From assembly GCA_030825115.1 (NCBI GenBank), contig JAPJQL010000028.1:1-43756 (forward strand): 43,756 bases of DNA. The letters run 5' to 3'. Both the position numbers and the translations under genes were made by a program. Positions 8,671 through 17,165 of the stretch are shown here, one piece after another. This DNA is from Lachnospiraceae bacterium. GTDB taxonomy: Bacteria > Bacillota > Clostridia > Lachnospirales > Lachnospiraceae. Numbering within the stretch: the stretch's first letter is position 1; every line of letters begins with the position of its first letter. The notes beneath the pieces are model-generated. The model worked only from the letters and a program-made list of their open reading frames with translations, was not told the origin of the DNA and did not search any database.

Positions 8671-10233
8671 TTGGGTAATGAAGATAAAGTCAAACAAAAA
8701 GAAGATGATTTAATAAGGGCGGGGATATCAGGTGCTGCATATGAAACAGTTCAAAAATTTGGTTCGGCTGCGAAACAGCATTATGTTGCATATGATGGTG
8801 TGGATAATGAAGTTGGAAAAAAACTTGTTAAAGGATTAAAGCAAATTTCAGATGAAAAAGTAAATCCGGATTATCAGTTCCAGAATATTCATCAACAAGC
8901 TGGATTCTCAGCAGAGATTAAAGATGTTGCAAGGTCGAATGCTGAAACAATTATTAAGGGGGGAAAAACTACAAAGATAAGAACGGATGATTTGGGACAT
9001 GTTAACGATCCGTTATTTGATACAGTTCAGCTAGATTCAGATGGCAATGTGATAGAGGGAAGCGGAGCACAGATGAAGTTTTTAGGTGCCTCTGAAAAAG
9101 ACCCTGCTGGAGCAGGTGATGCAGCGAGGGCTTTACAGAAACTTCAGGGAAAAAAGTTCGAAAAGTATTTGGATAATGATGCTAAAATTGAAGTGCCATC
9201 TAATCAGTATGAACAAATTATTGAAGAAGCAAGTTTGAAGATAGAGAAGCTTACCAAACAATTAAATAATCAAAAGCAACAAGGAAATACTGAACAGGCA
9301 GAAAAGATTCAAGAGCAAATAGATAAATTGAATAAGATTAAAAAAAATCTTAGAAAAAGTACATTGACGAGCGATGAAGCGGTTTTTGCCCGTATGAATC
9401 CACGGCTATCAACAGCTATTGATATTGGTAAAATTTCGCATAGAGCAGGGGTGCAGACAGCAGAAACAGCTGCAATTGTCGGTGGTAGTGTTTCTATTGT
9501 GAAAAATATTGTGTCAGTGTGCAAAGGGGAGATTGAACCAGAAGATGCAATACTTAATGTTGCTAAGGATACAGCTGTTACAGCGACAGTTGGGTATGGG
9601 ACTGGCTTTACCGGGGCGGCAATAAAAGGTGCAATGCAAAATGCAAAATCACAATATGTAAGAGCAATATCAAAAACCAATATTGCAGGAACTGTCGTTG
9701 CAGTAACGGTTTCTGCAACTAAAACCATTTCAAGATATATGAAAGGCGAGATTGATGGTGTCGAGTGTTTGGAAGACTTGGGGGAACAAGGAACTGGAAT
9801 GATTGCCGCATCTATGTTTTCGACAATAGGACAAATAGCTATACCGATACCAATTGTTGGAGGAATGATTGGGGGAATGGTTGGCTACGCTCTGACGTCG
9901 GCTACATATAGTGTGTTAGTTACGTCGTTGAAGGAAGAAAAAATGGCTCATGAACAAAGATTGCAGATTGAGAAAGCTTGTGAAGAACATATAAAACTGA
10001 TGAGAGAATATAGAAGAGAACTGGAAGGGCTTATCAGTGAATATTTATCGGAGTCAATGGATGTATTTAGAGAATCATTTTCAGAAATTAAAAATGCGCT
10101 TGCTATTGGTGATGTAGATTGGTTTATTGAAAGCACTAATAATATAACAAACGCTTTTGGCGGAAATGTTTCCTTTACAAGCATGGATGATTTTAATGAT
10201 AAGATGTTAAATGGAGAAATTTTCAAAATATAG
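8671..10233 (+). CDS. 520-aa putative nuclease-like / membrane protein of the WYL-TerB cluster
   Basis: I do not recognise a named function. The start is TTG 8671 with GAGGTG 7 nt upstream; no in-frame ATG fits as well. Residues about 72-180 hold HQQAGFSAE (Glu82), PLFDTVQLD (Asp117) and GSGAQMKFLG (Gln134-x-Lys136), an order that fits a PD-(D/E)XK-like core; this is inference. Residues about 178-230 are a coiled coil. Residues about 263-418 are Gly/Ala-rich and hydrophobic, with likely membrane or glycine-zipper segments (best about 376-418). A helical tail follows. Base composition is clearly more AT-rich than the right half of the window. Before the IS insertion it followed the WYL gene directly. 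A membrane-acting or DNA-cleaving effector is plausible. Confidence 0.7.
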   Translation: MGNEDKVKQKEDDLIRAGISGAAYETVQKFGSAAKQHYVAYDGVDNEVGKKLVKGLKQISDEKVNPDYQFQNIHQQAGFSAEIKDVARSNAETIIKGGKTTKIRTDDLGHVNDPLFDTVQLDSDGNVIEGSGAQMKFLGASEKDPAGAGDAARALQKLQGKKFEKYLDNDAKIEVPSNQYEQIIEEASLKIEKLTKQLNNQKQQGNTEQAEKIQEQIDKLNKIKKNLRKSTLTSDEAVFARMNPRLSTAIDIGKISHRAGVQTAETAAIVGGSVSIVKNIVSVCKGEIEPEDAILNVAKDTAVTATVGYGTGFTGAAIKGAMQNAKSQYVRAISKTNIAGTVVAVTVSATKTISRYMKGEIDGVECLEDLGEQGTGMIAASMFSTIGQIAIPIPIVGGMIGGMVGYALTSATYSVLVTSLKEEKMAHEQRLQIEKACEEHIKLMREYRRELEGLISEYLSESMDVFRESFSEIKNALAIGDVDWFIESTNNITNAFGGNVSFTSMDDFNDKMLNGEIFKI

Positions 10234-10247
10234 CAGGGAGGAAGAAT

Positions 10248-10805
10248 ATGACAAATTATAACGCAGACAAGGAAGCAAAACTTTACTATCTCTTTATGAT
10301 GGCTGATGGAGAAATTTCATATAGTGAAGAAAAACTATTTGATAAGCTCTGTAAAGAGTTAGATATAAGTGGGGATACAAAAAAAGATATTGAGCAAAAC
10401 TGCAAAGAACTATATAAAAATAAGAAGGATATTTTTAGTTTAATAGTAAGTGAAAGAGTTGTGGAAGCGGTAGAAAATGATTGGCTTGAAGTAGCGAAGC
10501 ATAATAAAAGGTTGGCAACTGTAATCTGGAATTTGATTAACTTGGGATATGCTGATGCAGTTTATTCAATAGAAGAGAAAAGGATAGTAGATTATCTTGT
10601 GGCAAAATGGAATATTTCAACAGAAATTTATCAAGAAATAGTAGATACTTCTGATACAATCCTGGCATTAACAAAGCAAAAAGAATGGATATCCCGAATT
10701 TTTACAATGGGTTCCGAAAAGGATAAAAGGGATAAAGAAATTGATAAAGATATAGAGAAACTCGTAGACAATATCAAATTGAGCATTGATGAAATTGCAA
10801 TGTAA
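10248..10805 (+). CDS. TerB-like protein
   Basis: This 185-aa all-helical protein resembles the TerB (tellurite resistance B) fold. The N-terminal repeat contains LYYLFMMADGEISYSEEKLF, the acidic helix-turn-helix signature of the family; a second related unit (NLGYADAVYSIEEKRIVDYL) sits near residues 97-125. TerB domains probably bind metal and act near the membrane, and they occur in several phage-defence systems. GGGAGG precedes the ATG, 14 nt after the 520-aa gene. The charged C-terminus (DKRDKEIDKDIEKL) looks like a coiled coil. A tellurite role is unlikely because no other ter gene is present. Confidence 0.7.
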   Translation: MTNYNADKEAKLYYLFMMADGEISYSEEKLFDKLCKELDISGDTKKDIEQNCKELYKNKKDIFSLIVSERVVEAVENDWLEVAKHNKRLATVIWNLINLGYADAVYSIEEKRIVDYLVAKWNISTEIYQEIVDTSDTILALTKQKEWISRIFTMGSEKDKRDKEIDKDIEKLVDNIKLSIDEIAM

Positions 10806-10818
10806 AGGAGAGAAAAAT

Positions 10819-11826
10819 ATGCCTATACCATTTTTATTTATTGGAGCTGCTGCGGTAACTGGAGTATTTGGAGTTGGTAAATCAATCAAAGCTGGTGTGG
10901 ATCAAAAAGATGCAAACGAAACTAATGACAGAGCTAATAGAATTGTTGAGAAAGCATCAGAAAAAATAAATACTTGCAGAAAAAATTGTGGGATTGCGAT
11001 TGATGATCTTGGAAAGCGAAAAATCAAAGTTTTGGATGAGAGTATCAAGCCGTTTATTGGAGAATTTGAAAAGCTTAATCATGTTGAATTATCAGAATCG
11101 ACAGGACTAAATGAACTTCAAAAAATGGTTCTTGATAAGAAGAATTTTTCAGAGTTAAAAGATTTGCAATCTATGGCATCATCTATGATAGGAGGCGTGG
11201 CATCTGGTGCTATGGCGGGAGCAATCACAGCATTTGGCGCATATGGAGCTGCGGGGGCATTAGCAACGGCATCTACTGGTACAGCGATTGCTTCTTTGAG
11301 TGGGGCGGCGGCTACAAATGCAACACTTGCCTTTTTTGGTGGTGGTTCTCTGGCTGCGGGTGGGCTTGGTATGGCTGGAGGAACAGCAGTATTAGGTGGA
11401 CTTGTTGCAGGACCTGCATTAGCAGTTTTGGGTGTTGTAGTTGGGGCAAAAGCATCAGCCAATAAGGATAAAGCATATTCAAATTTGGCACAAGCTAAAG
11501 AATTTAGTGAGGAAATGGATATAGCCTCAACGTTGTGCATAGGAATAAGAAAAAGATCAGCAATGTTTGACAGATTTTTGCTATCCTTAAATTCTATTTT
11601 TCAGCCCTTAATATATGAAATGGCAGATATAATTAAAAGGAAAGGCACTGATTATAGAACCTTTTCAGAAAATGAAAAAAAAGTTATAGCTGAAGCAATG
11701 ACAATGGCGGGAGCAATAAAATCGATACTGGATACCCCAATCTTGAATGAAGCAGGAGATTTAACAGAAGAATCTGAAAAAATAATTGAGTTGACAAGAG
11801 GAAAAATCGAGTCGGTGATGGTTTGA
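10819..11826 (+). CDS. 335-aa Gly/Ala-zipper membrane-associated protein
   Basis: Function unknown. ATG 10819 is chosen because AAAGGAGAG sits just upstream and the protein then begins MPIPFLFIGAAAVTG, a hydrophobic start; an upstream in-frame ATG at 10786 would overlap terB. A charged helical region (about 25-115) is followed by a long Gly/Ala/Ser-rich hydrophobic tract (about 117-210) with many GxxxG-like steps, as in glycine-zipper or pore-forming proteins, then a helical C-terminal third. It starts 13 nt after the TerB-like gene. A membrane-inserting effector or scaffold is the inference; no enzyme motif is visible. Confidence 0.65.
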   Translation: MPIPFLFIGAAAVTGVFGVGKSIKAGVDQKDANETNDRANRIVEKASEKINTCRKNCGIAIDDLGKRKIKVLDESIKPFIGEFEKLNHVELSESTGLNELQKMVLDKKNFSELKDLQSMASSMIGGVASGAMAGAITAFGAYGAAGALATASTGTAIASLSGAAATNATLAFFGGGSLAAGGLGMAGGTAVLGGLVAGPALAVLGVVVGAKASANKDKAYSNLAQAKEFSEEMDIASTLCIGIRKRSAMFDRFLLSLNSIFQPLIYEMADIIKRKGTDYRTFSENEKKVIAEAMTMAGAIKSILDTPILNEAGDLTEESEKIIELTRGKIESVMV

Positions 11827-12080
11827 TGTTTAAATGCACAAAATGTGGATTATGCTGTATGCATATAGATGAAATTCCTGAATTAAAAGAATTTGACATA
11901 GGCAATGGTCGATGCAAGTTCTTGCTGGATACTAATCTATGCTTGATATATGATGCAAGACCAGATATTTGCAATGTTGATAGAATGTATGAATTAATCT
12001 ATCGAAGCTATATGTCGAGAGAAGAATATGATAAAAAGAATATGGAGGGTTGTAAAATAGTTAAAAAAATATGGGGATAG
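11826..12080 (+). CDS. YkgJ-type cysteine-cluster protein
   Basis: This small 84-aa protein has the YkgJ/zinc-or-iron-chelating pattern: FKCTKCGLCC at the start, then GRCKFL, NLCLIYDARPDIC and a final GCKIV. These cysteines can bind a metal or Fe-S cluster. ATG 11826 overlaps the previous stop as TGATG, the usual sign of coupling in one operon; a TTG at 11823 is an alternative. It closes the AT-rich cluster. Its role in the cluster is unknown; a redox sensor or protein-modifying partner is conceivable. Confidence 0.75.
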   Translation: MFKCTKCGLCCMHIDEIPELKEFDIGNGRCKFLLDTNLCLIYDARPDICNVDRMYELIYRSYMSREEYDKKNMEGCKIVKKIWG

Positions 12081-12291
12081 GTTTTGAAATCGGCGGTGTA
12101 TGTTTGAATTAGGACATGCATTCAAAGATATGTTTCAGACTGTTATCAGAGTTTTGAAAATGTGCATTCATTTCTTCACTGAGAGGGCGATATGGTATGA
12201 AAGGGAGTCTTGTGGTCACAGAAATTGTCCTAGAGGACGTTGCTATTATTCCTAGAAGACGCTATGTGGTCAGGGGCAAAGGAGAAGGCCT

Positions 12292-13941
12292 ATGAAGAAA
12301 AAAATAATCACCAGAATCATATTAATATCGGCCATGTGTGTATTATCAGCCTGTTCCAGTAGCTGTGGGAGGGGGAATGGTTCGAAGGGGAACACACAGA
12401 CGGAGTTCATAGTGGATTCCCCAACGGTTTCATTGACAGAATCCACAGGAGAGACGGCGGTAGAGCCAAGCGGGCAGTCCGCACAATTCTCCGGTGAGCA
12501 GGTATCTGAGACTGAGGAACAGGCATTAGTGCCAAATCCATCGCTTTACCCGGTGGTTACAAAAAAATATCGGTCAGTCCCATCTGACGATGGCACTGTT
12601 GCGCTCGTTACTGGCACATACCCGCAGATTACCTTGAAAAATATTGGCTACGAGGAATTAGCCGCAGCGCTGGATTCCTGGAATGAGAAGACAAAAACCA
12701 TAGCAGAGCAGCTCATTAAGGAGGATGCGATTGCGGCAAAAGAGGCTTTGGAGTATGATATGCCTCTGGGGGGGGGGGCGGATACGCACCTGCCATATAT
12801 AGAAGAGTCGGATGCTGTGATTATGTGTGCGGATGGGAAAGTATTCAGTATCCGTCGCGGTTCTTACAGCTATACAGGGGGAGCGCACGGCATGTACAGC
12901 GTATATTGCAGTAACCTTGATTCTGCTACGGGAAAGGAATTGTCTCTGGATGATGTTATTTCAGATAAGAGCGCCTTATGCGAGGAGATTCTGCAGACCT
13001 TAAATGAAACATATGGTAAGGAAACATTTTTTGAAGGGTACGAGCAGAGCGTGGAGGACGAGGTTTTTGGAAAAGAGAGGGACGGCTATACAATGGAACT
13101 TAGCTGGTCTTTGGAAGCGGATGGGATTACGGTGTATTTTATGCAGTATGATTTAGCCCCCTATTCAGCAGGGCTTCTGACGGCGAAAATCCGCTATAAT
13201 GGAAATGAGGCGATGTTTGCAGATAGTGCGATTTTTGAAAGCCAGACCAGGGTGATTCCGGTCAGTCTCTTTCAGAAGGGATATGTGGAGGTAAACGGAA
13301 CATACGAGGAATTGTATCTGGATCAAAGTTTTGACACCGGCTCAGAATACGAAAAGAAAATACAGGTCCGTCTTGGAGATTCGGAAGTGGCGGCGGCTGC
13401 CGATTATGGAATTGCTGCGGCATATCTCATCCGGAAGGAAGGCGGGCAGAACTGGCTTTGCGTCGAAACGCTGAGCGATAATGATTATAGGGTCCTGAAT
13501 GTGTTTGATTTAAGTCAGACGACTCCGGTCTATAAAGGCTATTTTGAAGGAGGAAGTTTTTATGACAACGTGCCGTCAGATCCGGATGACTTTCTGTTAT
13601 CTACCAGAATGAGCCTGCTTTCTACCTATTATGCGGAGAGGGCGTACCGCATCGGAGAAGACGGAATGCCAGAGACGATGGAAGAAAACTATACATCTGA
13701 TGCCATGGAATTGATGGCTAAGATGGATATCGCGGCTTTCTCGGGGGAGAACATGGACGAGGCGTGCGTGATTCCGAAGGGTAGTATCGTTACAATCGTC
13801 GGCACAGACAATGAAACGTGGGTGGATTTAAAGAATTTGGGAGGAAGTGTATACCGCGTGTATGTTGACGGTGGGTGGCCTCAGCGTATTGATGGAACAG
13901 ATATCGATGATTGTTTTGAGGGGATTGTGTTTGCAGGCTGA
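12292..13941 (+). CDS. Lipoprotein with DUF4163/DUF3298-like domain (copy 1)
   Basis: This 549-aa exported lipoprotein has the lipobox LSAC with Cys21, followed by a Ser/Thr/Glu-rich spacer. Residues about 80-330 match the DUF4163-DUF3298 pair found in RsiV and PdaC relatives: YPVVTKKYRSV, GSYSYTGGAHGMYS and QYDLAPYSAGL are the key stretches. The C-terminal part (about 330-549) is unassigned and ends VYVDGGWPQ and CFEGIVFAG. AAAGGAG precedes the ATG. A close paralogue, including part of the upstream DNA, lies at 18350-19960. The role is probably extracytoplasmic binding or sensing at the cell wall; no catalytic site is evident. Confidence 0.8.
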   Translation: MKKKIITRIILISAMCVLSACSSSCGRGNGSKGNTQTEFIVDSPTVSLTESTGETAVEPSGQSAQFSGEQVSETEEQALVPNPSLYPVVTKKYRSVPSDDGTVALVTGTYPQITLKNIGYEELAAALDSWNEKTKTIAEQLIKEDAIAAKEALEYDMPLGGGADTHLPYIEESDAVIMCADGKVFSIRRGSYSYTGGAHGMYSVYCSNLDSATGKELSLDDVISDKSALCEEILQTLNETYGKETFFEGYEQSVEDEVFGKERDGYTMELSWSLEADGITVYFMQYDLAPYSAGLLTAKIRYNGNEAMFADSAIFESQTRVIPVSLFQKGYVEVNGTYEELYLDQSFDTGSEYEKKIQVRLGDSEVAAAADYGIAAAYLIRKEGGQNWLCVETLSDNDYRVLNVFDLSQTTPVYKGYFEGGSFYDNVPSDPDDFLLSTRMSLLSTYYAERAYRIGEDGMPETMEENYTSDAMELMAKMDIAAFSGENMDEACVIPKGSIVTIVGTDNETWVDLKNLGGSVYRVYVDGGWPQRIDGTDIDDCFEGIVFAG

Positions 13942-13963
13942 TTGTGCAATATGGATTTTTGAG

Positions 13964-13992
13964 TTGTTGAGCTACATGAAACAGGGTATAAT
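13964..13992 (+). promoter_or_regulatory. Promoter of the AAA/DUF4143-like ATPase gene
   Basis: TTGTTG (13964-13969) and TATAAT (13987-13992) are 17 bp apart, about 42 nt before the ATG at 14034, which has AGAGGTGG upstream. Confidence 0.5.
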
Positions 13993-14033
13993 AAAATAAA
14001 TGCGTTTATTATTGTCTAAGAGGTGGTGGAGCT

Positions 14034-15695
14034 ATGGACGAATTGGCATTGAATCGTTGGTATACGGCAGAGGCATTAATTGGGTTCATTCAAGAAAACG
14101 AAGATGCGCAAAAGAAAAACAGACGATTTTGTTATAAACAGTTGATGGGTTTTTTGCTGACGAAAGGAAAAGACCTCTGTTCATTATTTGGGATCCGAAG
14201 GACTGGCAAAACTGTGCTGATGCTCCAGGCCATAAAAGATTTAATGGAAGTTTATCACATCTCTGAGAATAAAATAGCATATATTACCATGGGTGAAAAG
14301 AATGGATGGGATGATACAAAGCTGGTAAATGAGATAGACAAGCTGACAGATCAAGGTGTCCGTTATGTGTTTGTTGACGAGATTACTTATCTGAATATGG
14401 ATTTGGAGGATAATAATCTGAATCTGCTGGCGGACAGGGTGGCAAAAAGCGGAGTGAAAATTGTGATTGCCGGGACGTTTTCCTATGCAATCAGCCTGTT
14501 GTCGAAAGATGTGTTATTTGACCGGATTCAGCGAATCGACACAACCTATTTTTCTTACAAAGAGGCTCATGATATATTTGGACAGGATCTGGATGCATTT
14601 ATTAAATATGGCGGAGTGATCAATTTTGATGAAGATGGGAAGCAGATGACCCCATCGGATTATATGGAAACAGCGGTTGTAAATAACATTGTACAGTCTG
14701 TCTTTAAAAGTGAAAAAAAATATGAGCTGCTTCAGACGATACCGGAATCCATGCAAAAGGGAAAAAGTGATAGGGAACTGAAAGCAGCTGTTGCAAGATT
14801 GATTCGGATTACGATAGATAACTACATGAAAGCATTGGTTGTAGGAAAGCTGGCTAATAAAGAAGTGTATCGTTTCTCGGATATTGGAAAGCTGGCGTCG
14901 GTTATCAGGCAGCGTTCGGAGCAGGAGCATCTGTTTGATGAGGAACTGGATGTTATCAACATAGATGCAAAAGCTTATTACAGGCTGTTATCAGAATATT
15001 TGGGTGAATCCAAGGATGTGCCGGAAGATACGTTTCGGGCTGTTATTAAAATCTTGGAAGATATTAAGATCAAGCAGGATATTACGTTTGATGATGGCAA
15101 TGTGTCTGTTTTTATTCCTAATTATCTGAGATATGGATTGTGCGATGAAATAATCAGAGTCATTGGAGACAGGATTCGGGAGGAAACCGGTATGCGGTAC
15201 CGGGCAGAGCTGGCTGGTGAAGTTCTGATGGGAACGATTCAGGAAGCAATCTGCTATCTGGATCTGAAGATGGAGAACCGACGTGATTTTGATATGTACC
15301 GTACTGCTGACGGAAGCTGTGAGGTGGATTTGATTGTCCGCAACCGAAAGGCCGGTTGGATGGACCTGTATGAAATCAAGCATTCTTCTTTGATTGTCGG
15401 AGCGCAGGTAAAGCATCTGGTGAATCGCGAATTTGTACGGGAGATCGAGCGAGAATTTGCCTGTAAAGCAAGAAATTATTATGTTCTCTATAATGGGAAA
15501 GAGACCGAGGTTGAATATGTTCCAGAAAAAGTCTTTGAGGAACTGGAAGAAAAAAGCCTGGAGATGGGACGACAGGAAAATGTGCGGAAGTGGGGGAGAC
15601 TTCGTGAGAGTGCAGAAGTACAAGGCTGGATGCCGGTAAAAGTTCAATATAAGAGTATGGAAAAATTCTTGTGTGATTTGGAACTGGTGCGATAA
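14034..15695 (+). CDS. AAA ATPase with DUF4143-like C-terminal domain
   Basis: This 553-aa protein is of the AAA_14/DUF4143 type. Walker A is GIRRTGKT (53-60) and Walker B is YVFVDEITYL (111-120). The C-terminal domain has CEVDLIV (about 428-434) and LYEIKHSS (about 444-451), the D and E-x-K of a PD-(D/E)XK-like fold. Proteins of this group are common in gut Firmicutes, often as single genes, and their role is unclear; they are suspected to be nucleases or toxin-like elements. It has its own promoter and a terminator hairpin after it. It sits immediately before the Septu pair, but the hairpin suggests a separate transcript. Confidence 0.8.
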   Translation: MDELALNRWYTAEALIGFIQENEDAQKKNRRFCYKQLMGFLLTKGKDLCSLFGIRRTGKTVLMLQAIKDLMEVYHISENKIAYITMGEKNGWDDTKLVNEIDKLTDQGVRYVFVDEITYLNMDLEDNNLNLLADRVAKSGVKIVIAGTFSYAISLLSKDVLFDRIQRIDTTYFSYKEAHDIFGQDLDAFIKYGGVINFDEDGKQMTPSDYMETAVVNNIVQSVFKSEKKYELLQTIPESMQKGKSDRELKAAVARLIRITIDNYMKALVVGKLANKEVYRFSDIGKLASVIRQRSEQEHLFDEELDVINIDAKAYYRLLSEYLGESKDVPEDTFRAVIKILEDIKIKQDITFDDGNVSVFIPNYLRYGLCDEIIRVIGDRIREETGMRYRAELAGEVLMGTIQEAICYLDLKMENRRDFDMYRTADGSCEVDLIVRNRKAGWMDLYEIKHSSLIVGAQVKHLVNREFVREIEREFACKARNYYVLYNGKETEVEYVPEKVFEELEEKSLEMGRQENVRKWGRLRESAEVQGWMPVKVQYKSMEKFLCDLELVR

Positions 15696-15729
15696 TGGAA
15701 AAAGCCCTGCTATTGGAGCGGTAATGATG

Positions 15730-15771
15730 AGGCGGCAGCATGTTCATATTAGAAGATGCTTCCACCTTTTT
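15730..15771 (+). terminator. Hairpin terminator, family member 1
   Basis: GGCGGCAGCATGTTC (15731-15745) pairs with 15752-15766 (12 of 15 positions) and is followed by TTTTT. It ends the ATPase transcript. It is closely related to the hairpins at 17917-17959 and 18196-18237. Confidence 0.7.
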
Positions 15772-15806
15772 GTCAAAGTATGTCATAGCAAGCATACATT
15801 TAATTG

Positions 15807-15835
15807 TTGTGAGGAAAGTATAAAACGTGTATAAT
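15807..15835 (+). promoter_or_regulatory. Promoter of ptuAB
   Basis: TTGTGA (15807-15812) and TATAAT (15830-15835) are 17 bp apart, about 55 nt before the ptuA start. Confidence 0.5.
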
Positions 15836-15890
15836 ACAAAGTAATGATAATCGTGATTTCATATTCTGGATGGATTGCAGGAGGAACAGA

Positions 15891-17162
15891 ATGTATTTAG
15901 AAAAAGTCAGAATAAAAAATTTCAAAGCAATAAAAGAAATCCAGCTTGAATTCCAGCCAGGAGTGAATTTGCTGATTGGTGATAATGGTGTTGGTAAAAC
16001 TTCAATTTTGGAAGCTATTTCTGTTGGACTGGCTGGTTTTTTGTCAGGTATTAAAAATGTAAACACCAAAAATATCCTTCAAGAAGATATTCGTTTTCAT
16101 ATTAGCAAACAAGGGGGTGCCTCATCAGCGCTTGAGTATAAAATACCGGTTGAAATAGAATGTGTACTGCAAACTGCCGCCAGGCCATATAAGTGGACAA
16201 GAAGCCGGGCGCTTGAAGACGCCAAAACGAAAATAGATAATCGGGATATTTGTAAATATGCTCAGGAACTGACCAATGACCCCGAAAAAGTCCTGCCTCT
16301 GCTTAGCTTTCAAAGTGAAGCCAGGGTATGGCAGAAAAAACGCGGAGATTTTGGAACGGTCCTTAAGAAAAAATTGAATGACAGGCGATGCGGCTATATT
16401 GGATGCCTGGATTATTCCCTGGATATAAAAGGAATTAAAGAATGGTGCCTTAAAATGGAACTGTCTGCATTTCAACTGGAGAAAAAAGTGGCAGAATATG
16501 AAACATTTAAAATGCTTGTTGCCGATGTGATGCAGAAAATGAGCGGATTAGCAAAACGGCCGGAGATTTATTATTCCAAGCAGCTTGATGATATTGTATA
16601 TCGGGATGAAGGGCAGGAAATGCCTGTGTCTTTTTTGAGCGCAGGATACCAGTCTTTGCTGTGGATGACGATGGATTTAGCTTACCGTTTAGCGTTACTG
16701 AACCCGGATGCCGGTGATGGAATAAAAGAGGTGCCCGGCATTGTTTTAATTGATGAATTGGACATGCATCTGCATCCTAAGTGGCAGTGGAATGTTCTGG
16801 CGGCATTGGAAGAGACATTTCCCCAGATTCAATTTATTGTGGCAACGCACTCTCCGATTATCATTTCTTCCTGTAAAGAAGAAAAAATGATCCAGATTGC
16901 GGAAACAGGAGAGATTACCTATCTTCCGGGTGCATATGCATATCCGGTAGAGGATGTCCTCCGATTCCGGCAGGGCAGTCATGAGAAGCCTGAAAATGTT
17001 GAGGCATTGGTCAATGAGTTTGAAAAAGCAATGAACCGATATGATTATGCTGGAGCGCGGATGGTGATTGAAGAAATGAAAGCTGTATTGGGGGGAAACC
17101 ACAGTGAGGTAAAAAAGGTGCAGGATGAACTGGATATCAGCGAATGGGTCGGGGAGAATTGA
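15891..17162 (+). CDS. ptuA: PtuA-like ATPase of a Septu defence system
   Basis: This 423-aa ABC/SMC-like ATPase has Walker A GDNGVGKTS (30-38), a signature region LSAGYQSLLW, Walker B IVLIDELDMHLHPKWQW (from residue 284) and the H-loop ATHSPIIISS. Together with an HNH nuclease directly downstream it matches PtuA of Septu, in which the ATPase complex controls a nuclease that acts during phage infection. ATG 15891 is chosen (AGGAGG 6 nt upstream) over an ATG at 15870. The gene stops 3 nt before ptuB. A RecF/OLD-type ATPase unrelated to Septu is the alternative. No retron reverse transcriptase is present, so this is not the retron version. Confidence 0.82.
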   Translation: MYLEKVRIKNFKAIKEIQLEFQPGVNLLIGDNGVGKTSILEAISVGLAGFLSGIKNVNTKNILQEDIRFHISKQGGASSALEYKIPVEIECVLQTAARPYKWTRSRALEDAKTKIDNRDICKYAQELTNDPEKVLPLLSFQSEARVWQKKRGDFGTVLKKKLNDRRCGYIGCLDYSLDIKGIKEWCLKMELSAFQLEKKVAEYETFKMLVADVMQKMSGLAKRPEIYYSKQLDDIVYRDEGQEMPVSFLSAGYQSLLWMTMDLAYRLALLNPDAGDGIKEVPGIVLIDELDMHLHPKWQWNVLAALEETFPQIQFIVATHSPIIISSCKEEKMIQIAETGEITYLPGAYAYPVEDVLRFRQGSHEKPENVEALVNEFEKAMNRYDYAGARMVIEEMKAVLGGNHSEVKKVQDELDISEWVGEN

Positions 17163-17165
17163 TGG

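Noticed and set aside
10248..10805. Tellurite-resistance operon
   Set aside because: Only a single TerB-like gene is present; terC, terD, terE or terZ relatives are absent.
12197..12295. 32-codon ORF ending in an ATGA overlap with lipoprotein copy 1
   Set aside because: The matching position upstream of copy 2 lacks a start codon, so it is more likely shared leader DNA than a peptide gene.
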